NCBI GenBank assembly: GCA_018268995.1
Contig: JAFDVL010000046.1
Span: forward strand, 46,521-110,520
Reading direction: 5' to 3'
DNA: 64,000 nt
Source of the DNA: Acidobacteriota bacterium
GTDB lineage: Bacteria > Acidobacteriota > Blastocatellia > RBC074
A model generated the notes under the pieces. It was not told where the DNA came from, made no database searches, and saw nothing but the letters and a program-made list of their open reading frames with translations. Made by a program: the position numbers and the translations under genes. Shown here in pieces: positions 27,135 through 36,430 of this stretch. Positions within the stretch are counted from its first letter, which is position 1, and the number at the start of each line of letters is the position of its first letter.

Positions 27135-27974
27135 ATGAATAGTGAGGGTAGAATTTATTATTACTTTGGTAGCTTTCAACTTGATGTGGGAGCCCGACTT
27201 CTTTTACGTGATGGTGAAGTAGTTCCTCTTACCCCAAAAATTTTTGAGACGCTGCTTTTGTTGTTGCAGTCCAACGGGAAGATTGTTGAGCGAGAGCAGT
27301 TGATTCACACTGTCTGGCACGACAGCTATATCGAAGAAGGTAATATTAGTTCCACGATTTACCTACTGCGAAAAGCCTTGGGCGATAATCATAATGGGCA
27401 AAGCTTTATTGCGACCGTTCCGCGTCGCGGCTATCGCTTTATTGTCCCGGTCCGTGAAGTTTGCGTGGCTGATCAGAAAAATATGGCCTCGACCACAGGA
27501 GTATTGGCTGTCTTGCCGTTTCGCTCCTTGCATAATACGGAACCTGACAATGGTTTAGGGTTGGGATTAACTGATGCCTTGATTACCCAACTCAGCAATT
27601 GCCAAAAGCTGACTGTTCGCCCTACAAACATCATCCGCAAGTATACGGATATTGATATTGATTATGTTTTAGTGGGCGAAGAGTTAGGCGTTGAATTAAT
27701 CGTGGAAGGCAATTTCCAGCATACCGGAGAGTATATTCGCGTAACAGCCCAATTGATCAGCGTCAGAAATGCGGTGTCACTCTGGGCGGCCACCTATGAT
27801 GAGCAATTTACGAATATCTTCCGGGTGGAAGATTCCATCTCAAAGAATATTGCTAACGACCTTCTGCTCGAACTAATAGAAAAAAACATCAAGGATTTCC
27901 ATTACCATCCTGCTCATAGCAGTCTGGTTCAGACTGCGGTCCCTGCTGTTTTGAATGGTAGCTGGTCTCAATAA
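27135..27974 (+). CDS. Winged-helix (OmpR/CadC-type) regulator with TolB-like domain
   Basis: 279 residues from the ATG at 27135; an upstream in-frame TTG at 27090 is less likely. Residues about 10-100 form a Trans_reg_C winged helix (VPLTPKIFETLLLLLQSNGK, VWHDSYIEEGNIS, ending FIATVPRRGYRFI). Residues 115-255 match the FlgO/TolB-N-like domain found after such HTHs (LAVLPFRSL, then LTDALITQLSNCQKLTVRPT, LIVEGNFQHTGEYIRVTAQL). There is no membrane segment or TPR array after it, so the protein is shorter than most CadC-like relatives. It is transcribed toward the FG-GAP protein gene, a possible target. Confidence 0.9.
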   Translation: MNSEGRIYYYFGSFQLDVGARLLLRDGEVVPLTPKIFETLLLLLQSNGKIVEREQLIHTVWHDSYIEEGNISSTIYLLRKALGDNHNGQSFIATVPRRGYRFIVPVREVCVADQKNMASTTGVLAVLPFRSLHNTEPDNGLGLGLTDALITQLSNCQKLTVRPTNIIRKYTDIDIDYVLVGEELGVELIVEGNFQHTGEYIRVTAQLISVRNAVSLWAATYDEQFTNIFRVEDSISKNIANDLLLELIEKNIKDFHYHPAHSSLVQTAVPAVLNGSWSQ

Positions 27975-28293
27975 CCCCTCCTGCCCGGGAACAGTGCGTA
28001 TACGGCCTCATTCCGGCTTTCTATTTGTCAAAGTTCGGAACCTCTTTTATTTCCATCCAATGGAATAGGGTAACAACCGCTTTTTAGCCAGCAAGTTAGC
28101 CTCCTCTTCCTTGGTGTTCGCTCTCACACCTTGCCTCACCTGCTTTTCCTGTGCCCGTCTGCTCAAGATAATTTTCCGAAAACAGCGGCATATTCTTTCT
28201 ATCAATTCCACAGATAAGAATTTTTCCACCTTACCCCGAGGTCGAAGATGAATGTGAAGCAAATTCCCAGAGGGAAAGAATACTCAAAGCTGT
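27975..28293. other. Intergenic region without a supported gene
   Basis: 319 nt between the regulator and the FG-GAP gene. A small hairpin (TTCCAT/ATGGAA near 28050-28070) and a minus-strand open frame at 28047-28262 were considered, but neither the frame (no ribosome-binding site, no recognisable features) nor a terminator is convincing. It should contain the promoter of the FG-GAP gene. Confidence 0.5.
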
Positions 28294-31200
28294 ATGATGA
28301 TCATCTCACCCAATCAGCAACTTATAACGTCGGTGTGTGCTGCCACACCGCTCTCCTCCCTCTCGCCGTCAGCTCGATTTTGGGATAGATTGGGGTTGGC
28401 CTTTATTTTGGGGGCCATGCTGCTTGGTTTTTTTTGCAGTACGAGATCATTGTTTGGCCCTTCTTTCTCTTCACAATCAGCAAAAAACGCAAGTGCCGGA
28501 CACTCCTCTTCATTGTCATCTGAGAAGACTCTAGCTGCCTCTACATACTTTGCTGAAAGCTCAACAGATTCCGACTGGACAAAAATCAGAATTGAGCAGG
28601 AGCGGCTACATCACGCGATGGTTCCTGCCGCTCATAATCGTTGGCAGGCACTTAATTCCGCTCAGCGTTGGACAGCCGAATTTGATGGAGAAGGTTTTGA
28701 GGTAAAACCAGAAGGCGCATCCTGGCGATGGGGATTGGAATTAAAAAGCTATGGCTTTTCTGGGCAAGAACGATTGGTGCAAGGGAAGGCGGCTATAACG
28801 ACCAACGTGGAACGCCTGACATATGATTGGGATGACACGTTACAGGAATGGTACGCTAACGAAAACGCCGGATTGGAACACGGTTGGACGTTGCGGCAGC
28901 GCCCTGTCGGCTCAGGAACGCGATTGACGCTGCAACTCGGTGTACGTGGCAGATTAAAACCGCAGATAGACGCAAATGGGAAAGGCGTATGTTTTGTAGA
29001 TGCTGAAGGGCAAGCAATCATTACTTATAATGGCCTGAAAGCCTACGATGCAGATGGCAAGGATTTAGCCACACAGCTGGAGTCAACTAAAGAAGGCGTG
29101 GTGGTTATTGTGGATGAGCGCGCCGCCCGTTATCCCATCACGATTGATCCGATAGCACAACAAGCCTATATCAAAGCCTCTAATACCAATGCGGGAGATG
29201 CTTTTGGTTTCTCGGTTGCAATTTCCGGGGATACGGCAGTTGTTGGTGCTCGATATGAAGCCAGCAACGCCACTGGCATCAATGGCAATCAGCTGGATAA
29301 TAGTGCTCCGAAAGCCGGAGCTGCATATGTTTTTGTGCGCAGTGGGGGAAGTTGGATTCAGCAGGCCTATTTGAAAGCATCAAATGCTGAGGCCGGAGAT
29401 GAGTTTGGATATTCGGTGGCGATTTCTGGTGACACGATTATCGTTGGCGCGCCGCTGGAGGATAGTAATGCCACAGGCATGAATGGCAATCAAAGCGATA
29501 ACAGCACTCCTGATTCCGGTGCCGCCTACGTCTTTACTCGTAATGGTTCGACCTGGACACAGCAGGCATATATAAAATCCTCAAATCCTGACATTGCTGA
29601 CTTGTTTGGCTGGTCAGTCGCAGTTTCAAATGACACTGCCGTGGTTGGTGCCTGGCTGGAAGCGAGCAATGCAACCGGGGTGAACGGAAATCAAAGTGAC
29701 AACAGCGTTCCTGTAGCAGGTGCGGCATACGTCTTTACTCGTAGCGGTTCAACCTGGAATCAACAGGCATATCTCAAAGCTTCAAATACAGAAGCCGCAG
29801 ATAGTTTTGGCTGGGCGGTTGCAATCAGTGGCGACACAGTGGTCGTTAGCGCTCCTTTTGAAAGCAGCAATGCGACAGGCGTCAATGGCAATCAGGGAAA
29901 TAATAGCGCTCCAAGTTCTGGGGCGGCCTATGTTTTTACTCGCATCGGTTCGACTTGGAATCAACAGGCATATCTCAAGGCCTCAAATACGGACGTTAGT
30001 GATTTGTTTGGATTCTCAATCGCAATTGCGAACGATACGATCCTGATTGGTGCACCGCTTGAATCCAGCGATGCCACAGGAATTAATGGCAATCAGAGTG
30101 ATAACAGTGCCAGTGTTTCCGGCGCTGCCTATATCTTTGCTCGCGGTGGTGTGGTGTGGACCCAACAGGCGTATCTCAAATCTTTCAATACAGATATTGC
30201 CGATTTATTTGGCTGGTCAGTGTCACTCTCCAATGATAAAGCTGTGGTTGGCGCACAGGGGGAAGCCAGTGATGCAAGTGGCGTCAATGGGAATCAATAC
30301 AACGACACGGCGCAAAATTCGGGCGCTGCCTATGTGTTTGTAAATAACGCAAGCACCTGGAGCCAGCTTGCTTATCTCAAAGCCTCAAATCCAGATATTG
30401 GCGATAGCTTTGGTTCTGCGGTCGCAATTGCCAATGATACTGTTGTTGTTGGCGCATATGTTGAAGCGAGTAATGCAACAGGCATCAATAGCAATCAACA
30501 GGACAATAGCGCTGGAACCGCAGGCGCGGTCTATCTCTTTGTGATTCCTCCACCTGACCTGAGTCTGATTAAATCAGATGGTGGCGCAATTTTTACACCT
30601 AGCGGAGCAGGGAGCTACGCGATCAATGTTAGCAACGATGCCACCGCAGGCCCAACTTTCGGGCCAATCACAGTCACTGATAACTTACCCAATAATTTGA
30701 CGCTGACTGGGTATAGCGGAACGGGCTGGAACTGTACTGGCACCACCTCTGTTACCTGCACGAACAACACACGAATTGATGGCGGCACAAGTTTGCCTAC
30801 GCTGATACTAAATGTGGGCATTGGCGCGGGAACTCCAACGGGTGTGGATAGCATTGCAAACACGGCAACCGTTGCAACGCCCGGCGACTTTAATTTTGGC
30901 AATAACTCCGGCAGCGATGCTACATCTGTCTTAGGACAGCCGAAACTGGCTGTTGCTCTGGCTGACCCTTTGGTCTGCAACGGCGCTGGCGGGCTGGTTT
31001 CTGTAACGGCGAATCTTACCAATCCTAATCAAACCGCGCTTCCCGCCAACTTTACCGCGCTCCTTCCTCCGCAACTAACCGCTCTTGCGGGTACTTGTAA
31101 CGCGTCAACCAATCCGGGTGGCTGTGCGGTTGCCGCAAATGGTTCCAGTGTGATGTGGAATGGAACACTCAATGCCGGACAAACGGTGACGATTAGCTAT

Positions 31201-32220
31201 CAGGCGCAGATTGCTGCCAACGTTGCACCGGGTACGCAGATTTGTGTGAATTCGGTTGGCACGGTTGCAGGAGTTGGTGCTAATGTTCAGGCGTGCCTGT
31301 CTGTGAATTGTGCGGCTACCGGATTGGTGCCTGCGGCGAATGTTGGTACTTCCGATCAAAAGCTTGGTTCGTTGTTGGTTTTTCCTTACTACGTCTCAAA
31401 ATTTGCCGAACGAAAAGACACTCGATTAACGATCAGCAATGTTGCCGCACAGTCAACCTACGTCCATCTGTTTTTAGTAGACGGTATCAGTTGTAGTCAG
31501 GCTGATTTCTTTGTGTGTCTGACGCCCAGAGCCATCTTTTCATTCAAAGCCTCAGACTACGACCCAGAAAACACAGGCTTTGCTTATGCTGTTGCGGTGG
31601 ATAGCCAGGGCCGCCCTATAGCGAGTAATGGCCTGATTGGTAATGCTTTTGTAGATGAAGGCGACTATCAGGGAAATTATGGGGCGGAAGCTTTTTGGCG
31701 CTATGATACGGCACTGACCAATGTTTCTGGTGGTTTTGCCGTGTTGGGGCTAAATGGTACTCAGTATGATGCTGCTCCGATTCAGTTTGCCGTGGAAATC
31801 CAAAGCCCCGCAGATGCCGTGGGGCAGCGGATTGTGGTTGCTCCCTTATCAGGTGATTTAACCGCAGGAAGCGCAAATCTCAGCAATGTATTTCCAGCCC
31901 AAACAACTGCCGCCGGACAAATTGGGCCGGGACTTGCTTCCAATGAGCAGGAAAAAACGGTGAGTTTCAGTTCTTTGTTGAGCGGTGGATGTTTGAAGAG
32001 TGCGACGCTTACAACAAATTTCCCACGTGTGCCGAATGGATTGGCAAATTTGATTCCGACCGGAAAGATGGGGTTATTGACGTTTCGCGTGGGAGCAGGT
32101 GTCGGATTATTAATGACGCCGCGAACGGGCTCAAATCGTTGGAATGGCATTCGTACCTTGCACAAGACTGCGGCGGGGAATGTGGCAATCGCAATTCCTG
32201 TGTTTGCGCCCGTGTGCTAG
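28294..32220 (+). CDS. Large secreted FG-GAP/DUF11 repeat protein
   Basis: 1308 residues. A hydrophobic segment near the N-terminus (LGLAFILGAMLLGFFC) suggests a signal or anchor. After about 220 residues without recognised similarity, residues 289-750 hold seven near-identical 67-residue FG-GAP repeats, each with DxFGxSVAISxDTxVVGA and SGAAYVF, likely a beta-propeller. A DUF11-type segment follows (VSNDATAGPTFGPITVTDNL) and then a second such domain. The last 300 residues are a domain with FPYYVSKFAERKDTRLTISN that I do not recognise. There is no sortase or C-terminal anchor signal. It is probably exported and cell-surface or matrix-associated. The nearby winged-helix regulator may control it. 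Confidence 0.92.
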   Translation: MMIISPNQQLITSVCAATPLSSLSPSARFWDRLGLAFILGAMLLGFFCSTRSLFGPSFSSQSAKNASAGHSSSLSSEKTLAASTYFAESSTDSDWTKIRIEQERLHHAMVPAAHNRWQALNSAQRWTAEFDGEGFEVKPEGASWRWGLELKSYGFSGQERLVQGKAAITTNVERLTYDWDDTLQEWYANENAGLEHGWTLRQRPVGSGTRLTLQLGVRGRLKPQIDANGKGVCFVDAEGQAIITYNGLKAYDADGKDLATQLESTKEGVVVIVDERAARYPITIDPIAQQAYIKASNTNAGDAFGFSVAISGDTAVVGARYEASNATGINGNQLDNSAPKAGAAYVFVRSGGSWIQQAYLKASNAEAGDEFGYSVAISGDTIIVGAPLEDSNATGMNGNQSDNSTPDSGAAYVFTRNGSTWTQQAYIKSSNPDIADLFGWSVAVSNDTAVVGAWLEASNATGVNGNQSDNSVPVAGAAYVFTRSGSTWNQQAYLKASNTEAADSFGWAVAISGDTVVVSAPFESSNATGVNGNQGNNSAPSSGAAYVFTRIGSTWNQQAYLKASNTDVSDLFGFSIAIANDTILIGAPLESSDATGINGNQSDNSASVSGAAYIFARGGVVWTQQAYLKSFNTDIADLFGWSVSLSNDKAVVGAQGEASDASGVNGNQYNDTAQNSGAAYVFVNNASTWSQLAYLKASNPDIGDSFGSAVAIANDTVVVGAYVEASNATGINSNQQDNSAGTAGAVYLFVIPPPDLSLIKSDGGAIFTPSGAGSYAINVSNDATAGPTFGPITVTDNLPNNLTLTGYSGTGWNCTGTTSVTCTNNTRIDGGTSLPTLILNVGIGAGTPTGVDSIANTATVATPGDFNFGNNSGSDATSVLGQPKLAVALADPLVCNGAGGLVSVTANLTNPNQTALPANFTALLPPQLTALAGTCNASTNPGGCAVAANGSSVMWNGTLNAGQTVTISYQAQIAANVAPGTQICVNSVGTVAGVGANVQACLSVNCAATGLVPAANVGTSDQKLGSLLVFPYYVSKFAERKDTRLTISNVAAQSTYVHLFLVDGISCSQADFFVCLTPRAIFSFKASDYDPENTGFAYAVAVDSQGRPIASNGLIGNAFVDEGDYQGNYGAEAFWRYDTALTNVSGGFAVLGLNGTQYDAAPIQFAVEIQSPADAVGQRIVVAPLSGDLTAGSANLSNVFPAQTTAAGQIGPGLASNEQEKTVSFSSLLSGGCLKSATLTTNFPRVPNGLANLIPTGKMGLLTFRVGAGVGLLMTPRTGSNRWNGIRTLHKTAAGNVAIAIPVFAPVC
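29158..30550 (+). repeat. Seven tandem 201-bp FG-GAP coding repeats
   Basis: Seven consecutive in-frame units of 201 bp inside the FG-GAP gene, each starting with codons for QQAY (the last QLAY) and carrying NATG(I/V)NGNQ. Units share most of their sequence, so the array is prone to recombination and copy-number change. The last unit is a few codons shorter and leads into a Pro-rich linker. Confidence 0.9.
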
Positions 32221-32235
32221 TTCTGGAGCAATAGA

Positions 32236-32305
32236 CAAAGGCCCGACGGTGAAAGAACTCGCGCTACACTGAGTATCTGCGCTTACCTTCACCATCGGGC
32301 CTTTG
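32236..32305. terminator. Inverted repeat between convergent genes, possible bidirectional terminator
   Basis: CAAAGGCCCGACGGTGAA at 32236-32253 pairs with 32288-32305 over 18 bp with one mismatch; GCGC pairs add an inner stem. It lies between the stops of the FG-GAP gene (plus) and the desaturase gene (minus). T-tracts are weak, so it may instead be another palindromic intergenic element that also blocks read-through. Confidence 0.55.
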
Positions 32306-32330
32306 CCACGACCGCTACAGTCAAAAGGAA

Positions 32331-33392
32331 CTATGACGCATTGCCTAATTCGGCCTGTTGAGCCAATGGCAACGCTGCCTGCAATCTTTTCAATTCTCCA
32401 AAACCGATCAGTTTTTGCTGCCCCTCATCCCACAGCTTGAGGTTGATACATTTCAAGCTTTTCCAGAAACGCAAGGTCGGTGCCTGCTGAAAAAATGGAT
32501 TCTCTTCATGGCAGGCTTGCAGCTTGTAATTCGGGATTTTCGGGCACAGATGATGAATGTGGTGGAAGCCGATGTTTCCGGTAAACCAGTGCAGCAAGCG
32601 CGGCAATTTGTAGAACGAACTTCCCATCAATGCTGCTGTTGGATAGTCCCAGGTTTCGTGCTTTTGCCAGTAGGTATCTTCAAACTGATGCTGCACATAG
32701 AACATCCAGACGCCAGTCACGCCAGCCACGATCTGCACAGGCAACCAAACCATCAAAAAGGCTTTAAGCCCGATGGCCCAAATTGCCAAGCCCCAAATCG
32801 TGAAGAGGGCAATGTTTGTCAGGTATACCCCCTGACGCTCGCGCTTGCCTGAGTTTTTCCCCACAAAACGAACATCAAACAGAAAGATGTAATGCGGGCC
32901 AATGCCAAACGTGACGAGCGGATTCCGATAAAGCCGATAGGTAAAGCGGCCCCATTTTGACCGCGCCAGATATTCTTTGACCGTTAAGGTTACGACATCG
33001 CCCACGCCTCGACGATCTAAATCGCCTGACGTGGCGTGATGAATGGCGTGTTCGCGCGTCCATTGAAAATACGGAGTATTAACCAGAATGCCAGTGATGG
33101 TCCCCACCCAATGATTCGCTTTCGGCGATTTGAAAAACGAACCATGCCCGCAATCGTGCATGATGATAAAAACGCGCACCATCAACCCTGCTGTGGGAAG
33201 GGCCAGCGCCAGTGTCAGCCAGTACGAATAAGTCAGGCTTTGATACATCAAAACATACATCGCCATCAAAGGAAGGATGGTATTGGTGATTTGCCAGATA
33301 CTACGCTTGTTGTCGGGCGACATATAAGGCTTGACCAAATCGCGCCACGTAACCGCTTTGAGGGGGGAATCTGGGCCGCTAATTTTCGACAT
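32331..33392 (-). CDS. Membrane fatty acid desaturase
   Basis: 353 residues with an ATG behind AAAGGTAAAG. The three histidine boxes of the PF00487 desaturases are present: HDCGHGS near residue 78, HAIHHATSGD near 117 and HHIHHLCPKIPNY near 276. Four or more hydrophobic segments lie between them. The diiron enzyme introduces a double bond into an acyl chain with O2 and electrons from ferredoxin or cytochrome; the third box with a P-x-x-P-x-Y follow-on resembles acyl-lipid delta-12/omega-3 types. Convergent to the FG-GAP gene; no redox partner gene is adjacent. Confidence 0.95.
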   Translation of the reverse strand: MSKISGPDSPLKAVTWRDLVKPYMSPDNKRSIWQITNTILPLMAMYVLMYQSLTYSYWLTLALALPTAGLMVRVFIIMHDCGHGSFFKSPKANHWVGTITGILVNTPYFQWTREHAIHHATSGDLDRRGVGDVVTLTVKEYLARSKWGRFTYRLYRNPLVTFGIGPHYIFLFDVRFVGKNSGKRERQGVYLTNIALFTIWGLAIWAIGLKAFLMVWLPVQIVAGVTGVWMFYVQHQFEDTYWQKHETWDYPTAALMGSSFYKLPRLLHWFTGNIGFHHIHHLCPKIPNYKLQACHEENPFFQQAPTLRFWKSLKCINLKLWDEGQQKLIGFGELKRLQAALPLAQQAELGNAS

Positions 33393-33618
33393 TCTTTACC
33401 TTTCGTTGATTGCCGTGCAACGAGCGCACGATGAATTTCTGGCAGGGAATTCTCTGATGAATAGGTTTTTGTATTTGGATGTGATTGTTCATTCAATCCG
33501 AATTAGTTCGTGGTGTTCATTTTTGCGAACGTGATCAACTGACAGTGCAGATACTCGTGCAAAAATGCAACGTCATACTGCCATAGTTCTGGTCAGCACA
33601 ATGTAAAAGTTTGGTAAT

Positions 33619-33656
33619 AGTAAAAGCCCCCGTTACATTTGGCGATGTAACGGGGG
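33619..33656 (-). terminator. Rho-independent terminator of the ABC operon
   Basis: A perfect 12-bp stem (CCCCCGTTACAT at 33627-33638 with 33645-33656, 6-nt loop) lies 32 nt after the stop of the ABC ATPase gene; on the minus strand it is followed by GCTTTTACT. It ends the five-gene minus-strand operon that starts at about 38426. Confidence 0.8.
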
Positions 33657-33688
33657 AGATTGGTTCGTGTGGTTGGCACGGAGGAGCA

Positions 33689-34642
33689 TCAACTGGCTGC
33701 CTGTTTGGCAACTTTCGCGTTTTCGCTGATTTCGCGGACGAATAAATCTTCCAGCGATTCGCGCACAGGGTTGACCGAAACTAAGCGCCCACCTGCGCGA
33801 TGAACGATGCTGAGAACGTATTCGATTTCTTTGTCGCTTTGCACGCGAACGTGTGCGCCTTCTGGCGCGGGCACAATTTGTGTGGCAAACACCTGCAATT
33901 CATTCAATGTGGCTTCATCTATGCCGGTGACGACCGCCTCTAGCTCATTCGTCCGACTCTTCAGAATGTCAGAGAGTTTGCCGGATTCAATCAGGCAGCC
34001 CTTGTTCATAATCGCGACGCGGTCACACAAGGCTTCGACATCAGATAAAACGTGCGAAGAGAAAAATACGGTTTTGCCCTGATCACGCAGGGCAGCAATC
34101 AAGTCGCGCACTTCACGTCGTCCAAGCGGATCAAGGCCTGACATCGGCTCATCCAGAAATAAGACTTCAGGATCATTGATGAGCGCTTGCGCCAGCCCCG
34201 CGCGTTGCAGCATGCCTTTGGAGTATTTGCGAAGCTGTTTGTCTGCGGCTTCAAATAAGCCAACGCGCTTGAGCAAATCGTCCGTCCGTTTCAGCGCCTC
34301 AGCTTTATTCAGTCCGAAGATTTTCGCGCAATAGTTCAGTAATTCGCGCGCGGTCAGATAGTCATAAAAATACGGCTGCTCTGGCAGGTAGCCGATGCGC
34401 GCGCGCATTTGCATATCATCCAGCGGACAACCCAAAATCTTGGCTTCGCCTGTCGTGGGATAGATCAGTCGCATCAGGATTTTCAGCGTCGTGGTTTTGC
34501 CCGCGCCATTCGGGCCAAGAAAGCCAAACGATTCGCCCATCCCGACTTGTAAATTCAAATCATTCAGCGCCCGCACCGGACGCTTTTTCCAAAAGCCGAC
34601 GGTGTAATCTTTGGTCAGATTGTTAATTTCAAGAGCGAGCAT
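33689..34642 (-). CDS. ABC transporter ATP-binding protein
   Basis: 317 residues from the ATG at 34642, preceded by GGAGAAGA and starting one base after the TPR gene's stop; a frame five codons longer is open. It has Walker A GPNGAGKTTT near residue 42, the signature YSKGMLQRAGLAQAL near 142, Walker B EVLFLDEP near 157 and the H-loop SSHVLSDVEALCD. The C-terminal extension of about 90 residues is typical of ABC-2 exporters of the NosF/CcmA/YhaQ type. It probably forms one exporter with the permease gene 35562-36335. Confidence 0.95.
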   Translation of the reverse strand: MLALEINNLTKDYTVGFWKKRPVRALNDLNLQVGMGESFGFLGPNGAGKTTTLKILMRLIYPTTGEAKILGCPLDDMQMRARIGYLPEQPYFYDYLTARELLNYCAKIFGLNKAEALKRTDDLLKRVGLFEAADKQLRKYSKGMLQRAGLAQALINDPEVLFLDEPMSGLDPLGRREVRDLIAALRDQGKTVFFSSHVLSDVEALCDRVAIMNKGCLIESGKLSDILKSRTNELEAVVTGIDEATLNELQVFATQIVPAPEGAHVRVQSDKEIEYVLSIVHRAGGRLVSVNPVRESLEDLFVREISENAKVAKQAAS

Positions 34643-34644
34643 AG

Positions 34645-35565
34645 TTATCTTCTCCAACGCACAATGGTTGAATCTGTGGCGAGCGCAACTGTACAGGTTG
34701 CCGCATCGAACGAATAAGCAAAACCGTGTGGATCAAGCGGCATCAATTCTTCATTCAGGTTTAGCCCTGCTTGTTTGAATTGCAGAAGCGTGACCTGAGG
34801 CACGGCTTTTATCAAAGCGGGCAGGGAAGAGGGACAGCCGCCTTTTTGTTCCCGATAGTTGGCGAGTAAGCGATTGAGAAAGGCGATTTCGTCATCCGAT
34901 TTATAGCTTTGTAATCGGCCTAAACTGGTTTTCTTTACGGTTGGATCGTCGGTTGTTTCATAAATGCGGAGGAACATTTGTTTGGCGGTTTCACGATCTC
35001 CACCATTGGCAAGCATGATCGCAGACATTTGCTCCATCCACTTGGGCGCATCAGGCAAACGACTGCCCTGCAAATAGGCTTCGCTGGCTTCGTTGTATCG
35101 TTGCAGCTTCCAGAAAATGAAGCCTAAATCTTGTTGCAAGCGCCAATCGTCAGGATTATCTGCGATGGCTCGTTGTGCCAGTCGAATTGCGCTTTCGGGA
35201 TTGATGTCGGGGAGAAATAACGCGCCGAATCGGTAGGCCGAAACATAGTTTGGATCAACTTCTGTCGTGATGGTAATCAACGGTTCAAGCAGCGTCAGCT
35301 TCCATTCGGTGACATTGCCGATGTTGATACTCCCCTTGAGTTGTTGCGACTTGCCGCCGAAATATTGAATCGTTCGCAGCCAGTACAAATCCGCGATCAA
35401 CCCGTCAAAGCCCAGGCTTGCACGTTTGAGCGATTTGCCTGAGTTAACATACAACGCCTCTTCGACAGCTGAGCCGATGCCGCGTTGCTCGTCAATCCAA
35501 CGCTGCAACACGACACTCGTGCCCAAACCAAGAATAATCACTGCAATCCACAAGCTGGTTTTCAT
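34645..35565 (-). CDS. Membrane-anchored TPR protein between ABC genes
   Basis: 306 residues. One N-terminal membrane segment (SLWIAVIILGLGTSVVLQRW) is followed by a conserved-looking region (GFDGLIADLYWLRTIQYFGG) and helical TPR-type repeats (PDDWRLQQDLGFIFWKLQR, YNEASEAYLQGSRLPD). Its ATG overlaps the permease stop in ATGA, and it is followed almost directly by the ATPase gene, so all three are coupled. It may be a periplasmic or membrane accessory subunit of the exporter. Substrate unknown. Confidence 0.9.
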   Translation of the reverse strand: MKTSLWIAVIILGLGTSVVLQRWIDEQRGIGSAVEEALYVNSGKSLKRASLGFDGLIADLYWLRTIQYFGGKSQQLKGSINIGNVTEWKLTLLEPLITITTEVDPNYVSAYRFGALFLPDINPESAIRLAQRAIADNPDDWRLQQDLGFIFWKLQRYNEASEAYLQGSRLPDAPKWMEQMSAIMLANGGDRETAKQMFLRIYETTDDPTVKKTSLGRLQSYKSDDEIAFLNRLLANYREQKGGCPSSLPALIKAVPQVTLLQFKQAGLNLNEELMPLDPHGFAYSFDAATCTVALATDSTIVRWRR

Positions 35566-36335
35566 TTGAAATTCCGTCGCTGAAAAATCATGACCGTTGC
35601 GGCCAATAACGCCGAAATGTATAGCGCTGCATACATCGTTGCCGCTCCCATCATTCCAACCGATGGCGTATTGCCATGCGCCGTCGCCATAATGAAATTA
35701 AAGTTTGCCAGATTGGGCAGCACGTAATACAACGCCTGACACATAACCTTTACCACGCCCGATCCAACTGTTGCGGCGAAAAGTTTCAAGTCCGCACTAA
35801 ACGTTCCAATGATGAACAGAAAGAACGCCAACAAGGCTGATAAAGCAGGCGAGGAAAAGGACGAAAACAACAGGCTAATGGCGGTCATCACCATCAGTTC
35901 CAAAAAGATCAAATATGCCGTGGGCCAGATTTTAATTTGGATTGGATCCGCTCCGCCTTTGACGAAAAGCAGCGCCAGGGAAATGCCTAGCGCCATCACG
36001 ACTGAATTGACGAATAAAGTCAGACACAAGCCAAAATACTTACCCAGAATAAACTCATGCCGATGTAGCGGTTTGGCCAGCAGGCTGTAAATCGTGCGCT
36101 TGTCAATCTCTTTGTAGACCAATCCAATGCCGATAAAGATAGAGATCAAAACGCCGAAAATGCGCATTGCCGATAGTCCGATGTCCACGATGATTTTTGA
36201 TTCCTGCGACATCGAAAGCTCGCCCAGAAAAATGGACGCGCCGACCAGCAAAAGCACAAATAAGATCAGGTTATAAAGCACCCGATCCCGAACAGATTCA
36301 CGAAATGTATTGAGCGCAATCGGTACAACTTTCAT
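35562..36335 (-). CDS. ABC-2 type transporter permease
   Basis: 257 residues with six hydrophobic segments. It starts with NTFRESVRDRVLYNLILFVL, and the segment KEIDKRTIYSLLAKPLHRHE with FILGKYFGL is the family hallmark of NosY/ABC-2 permeases. Four-base overlap with the TPR gene and adjacency to the ATPase gene define one exporter. The DUF362 and prenyltransferase-repeat genes upstream are probably in the same transcript. Confidence 0.93.
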   Translation of the reverse strand: MKVVPIALNTFRESVRDRVLYNLILFVLLLVGASIFLGELSMSQESKIIVDIGLSAMRIFGVLISIFIGIGLVYKEIDKRTIYSLLAKPLHRHEFILGKYFGLCLTLFVNSVVMALGISLALLFVKGGADPIQIKIWPTAYLIFLELMVMTAISLLFSSFSSPALSALLAFFLFIIGTFSADLKLFAATVGSGVVKVMCQALYYVLPNLANFNFIMATAHGNTPSVGMMGAATMYAALYISALLAATVMIFQRRNFK

Positions 36336-36392
36336 AGCTGAATAAACAGGGCTGGTAATCAGGGGCTGAAGCTAACTTGCTGGGTGTGTTCG

Positions 36393-36425
36393 CTGAAATT
36401 TTAGGGACTCAATCTCAAATTTCAG
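36393..36425. repeat. Short palindrome (family H)
   Basis: CTGAAATTT at 36393 pairs with AAATTTCAG at 36417-36425. The sequence TCTCAAATTTCAG resembles, in complement, the element at 37458-37516, so both seem to belong to one family of AT-rich intergenic palindromes. Confidence 0.4.
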
Positions 36426-36430
36426 TGGGC

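Noticed and set aside
28047..28262. Minus-strand open frame of 71 codons between the regulator and FG-GAP genes
   Set aside because: No ribosome-binding site, no recognisable domain, basic low-information composition; probably chance.
29158..30550. Regular direct repeats resembling a CRISPR or VNTR array
   Set aside because: The units are 201 bp, in frame and fully explained as FG-GAP coding repeats; there are no spacers or cas genes.
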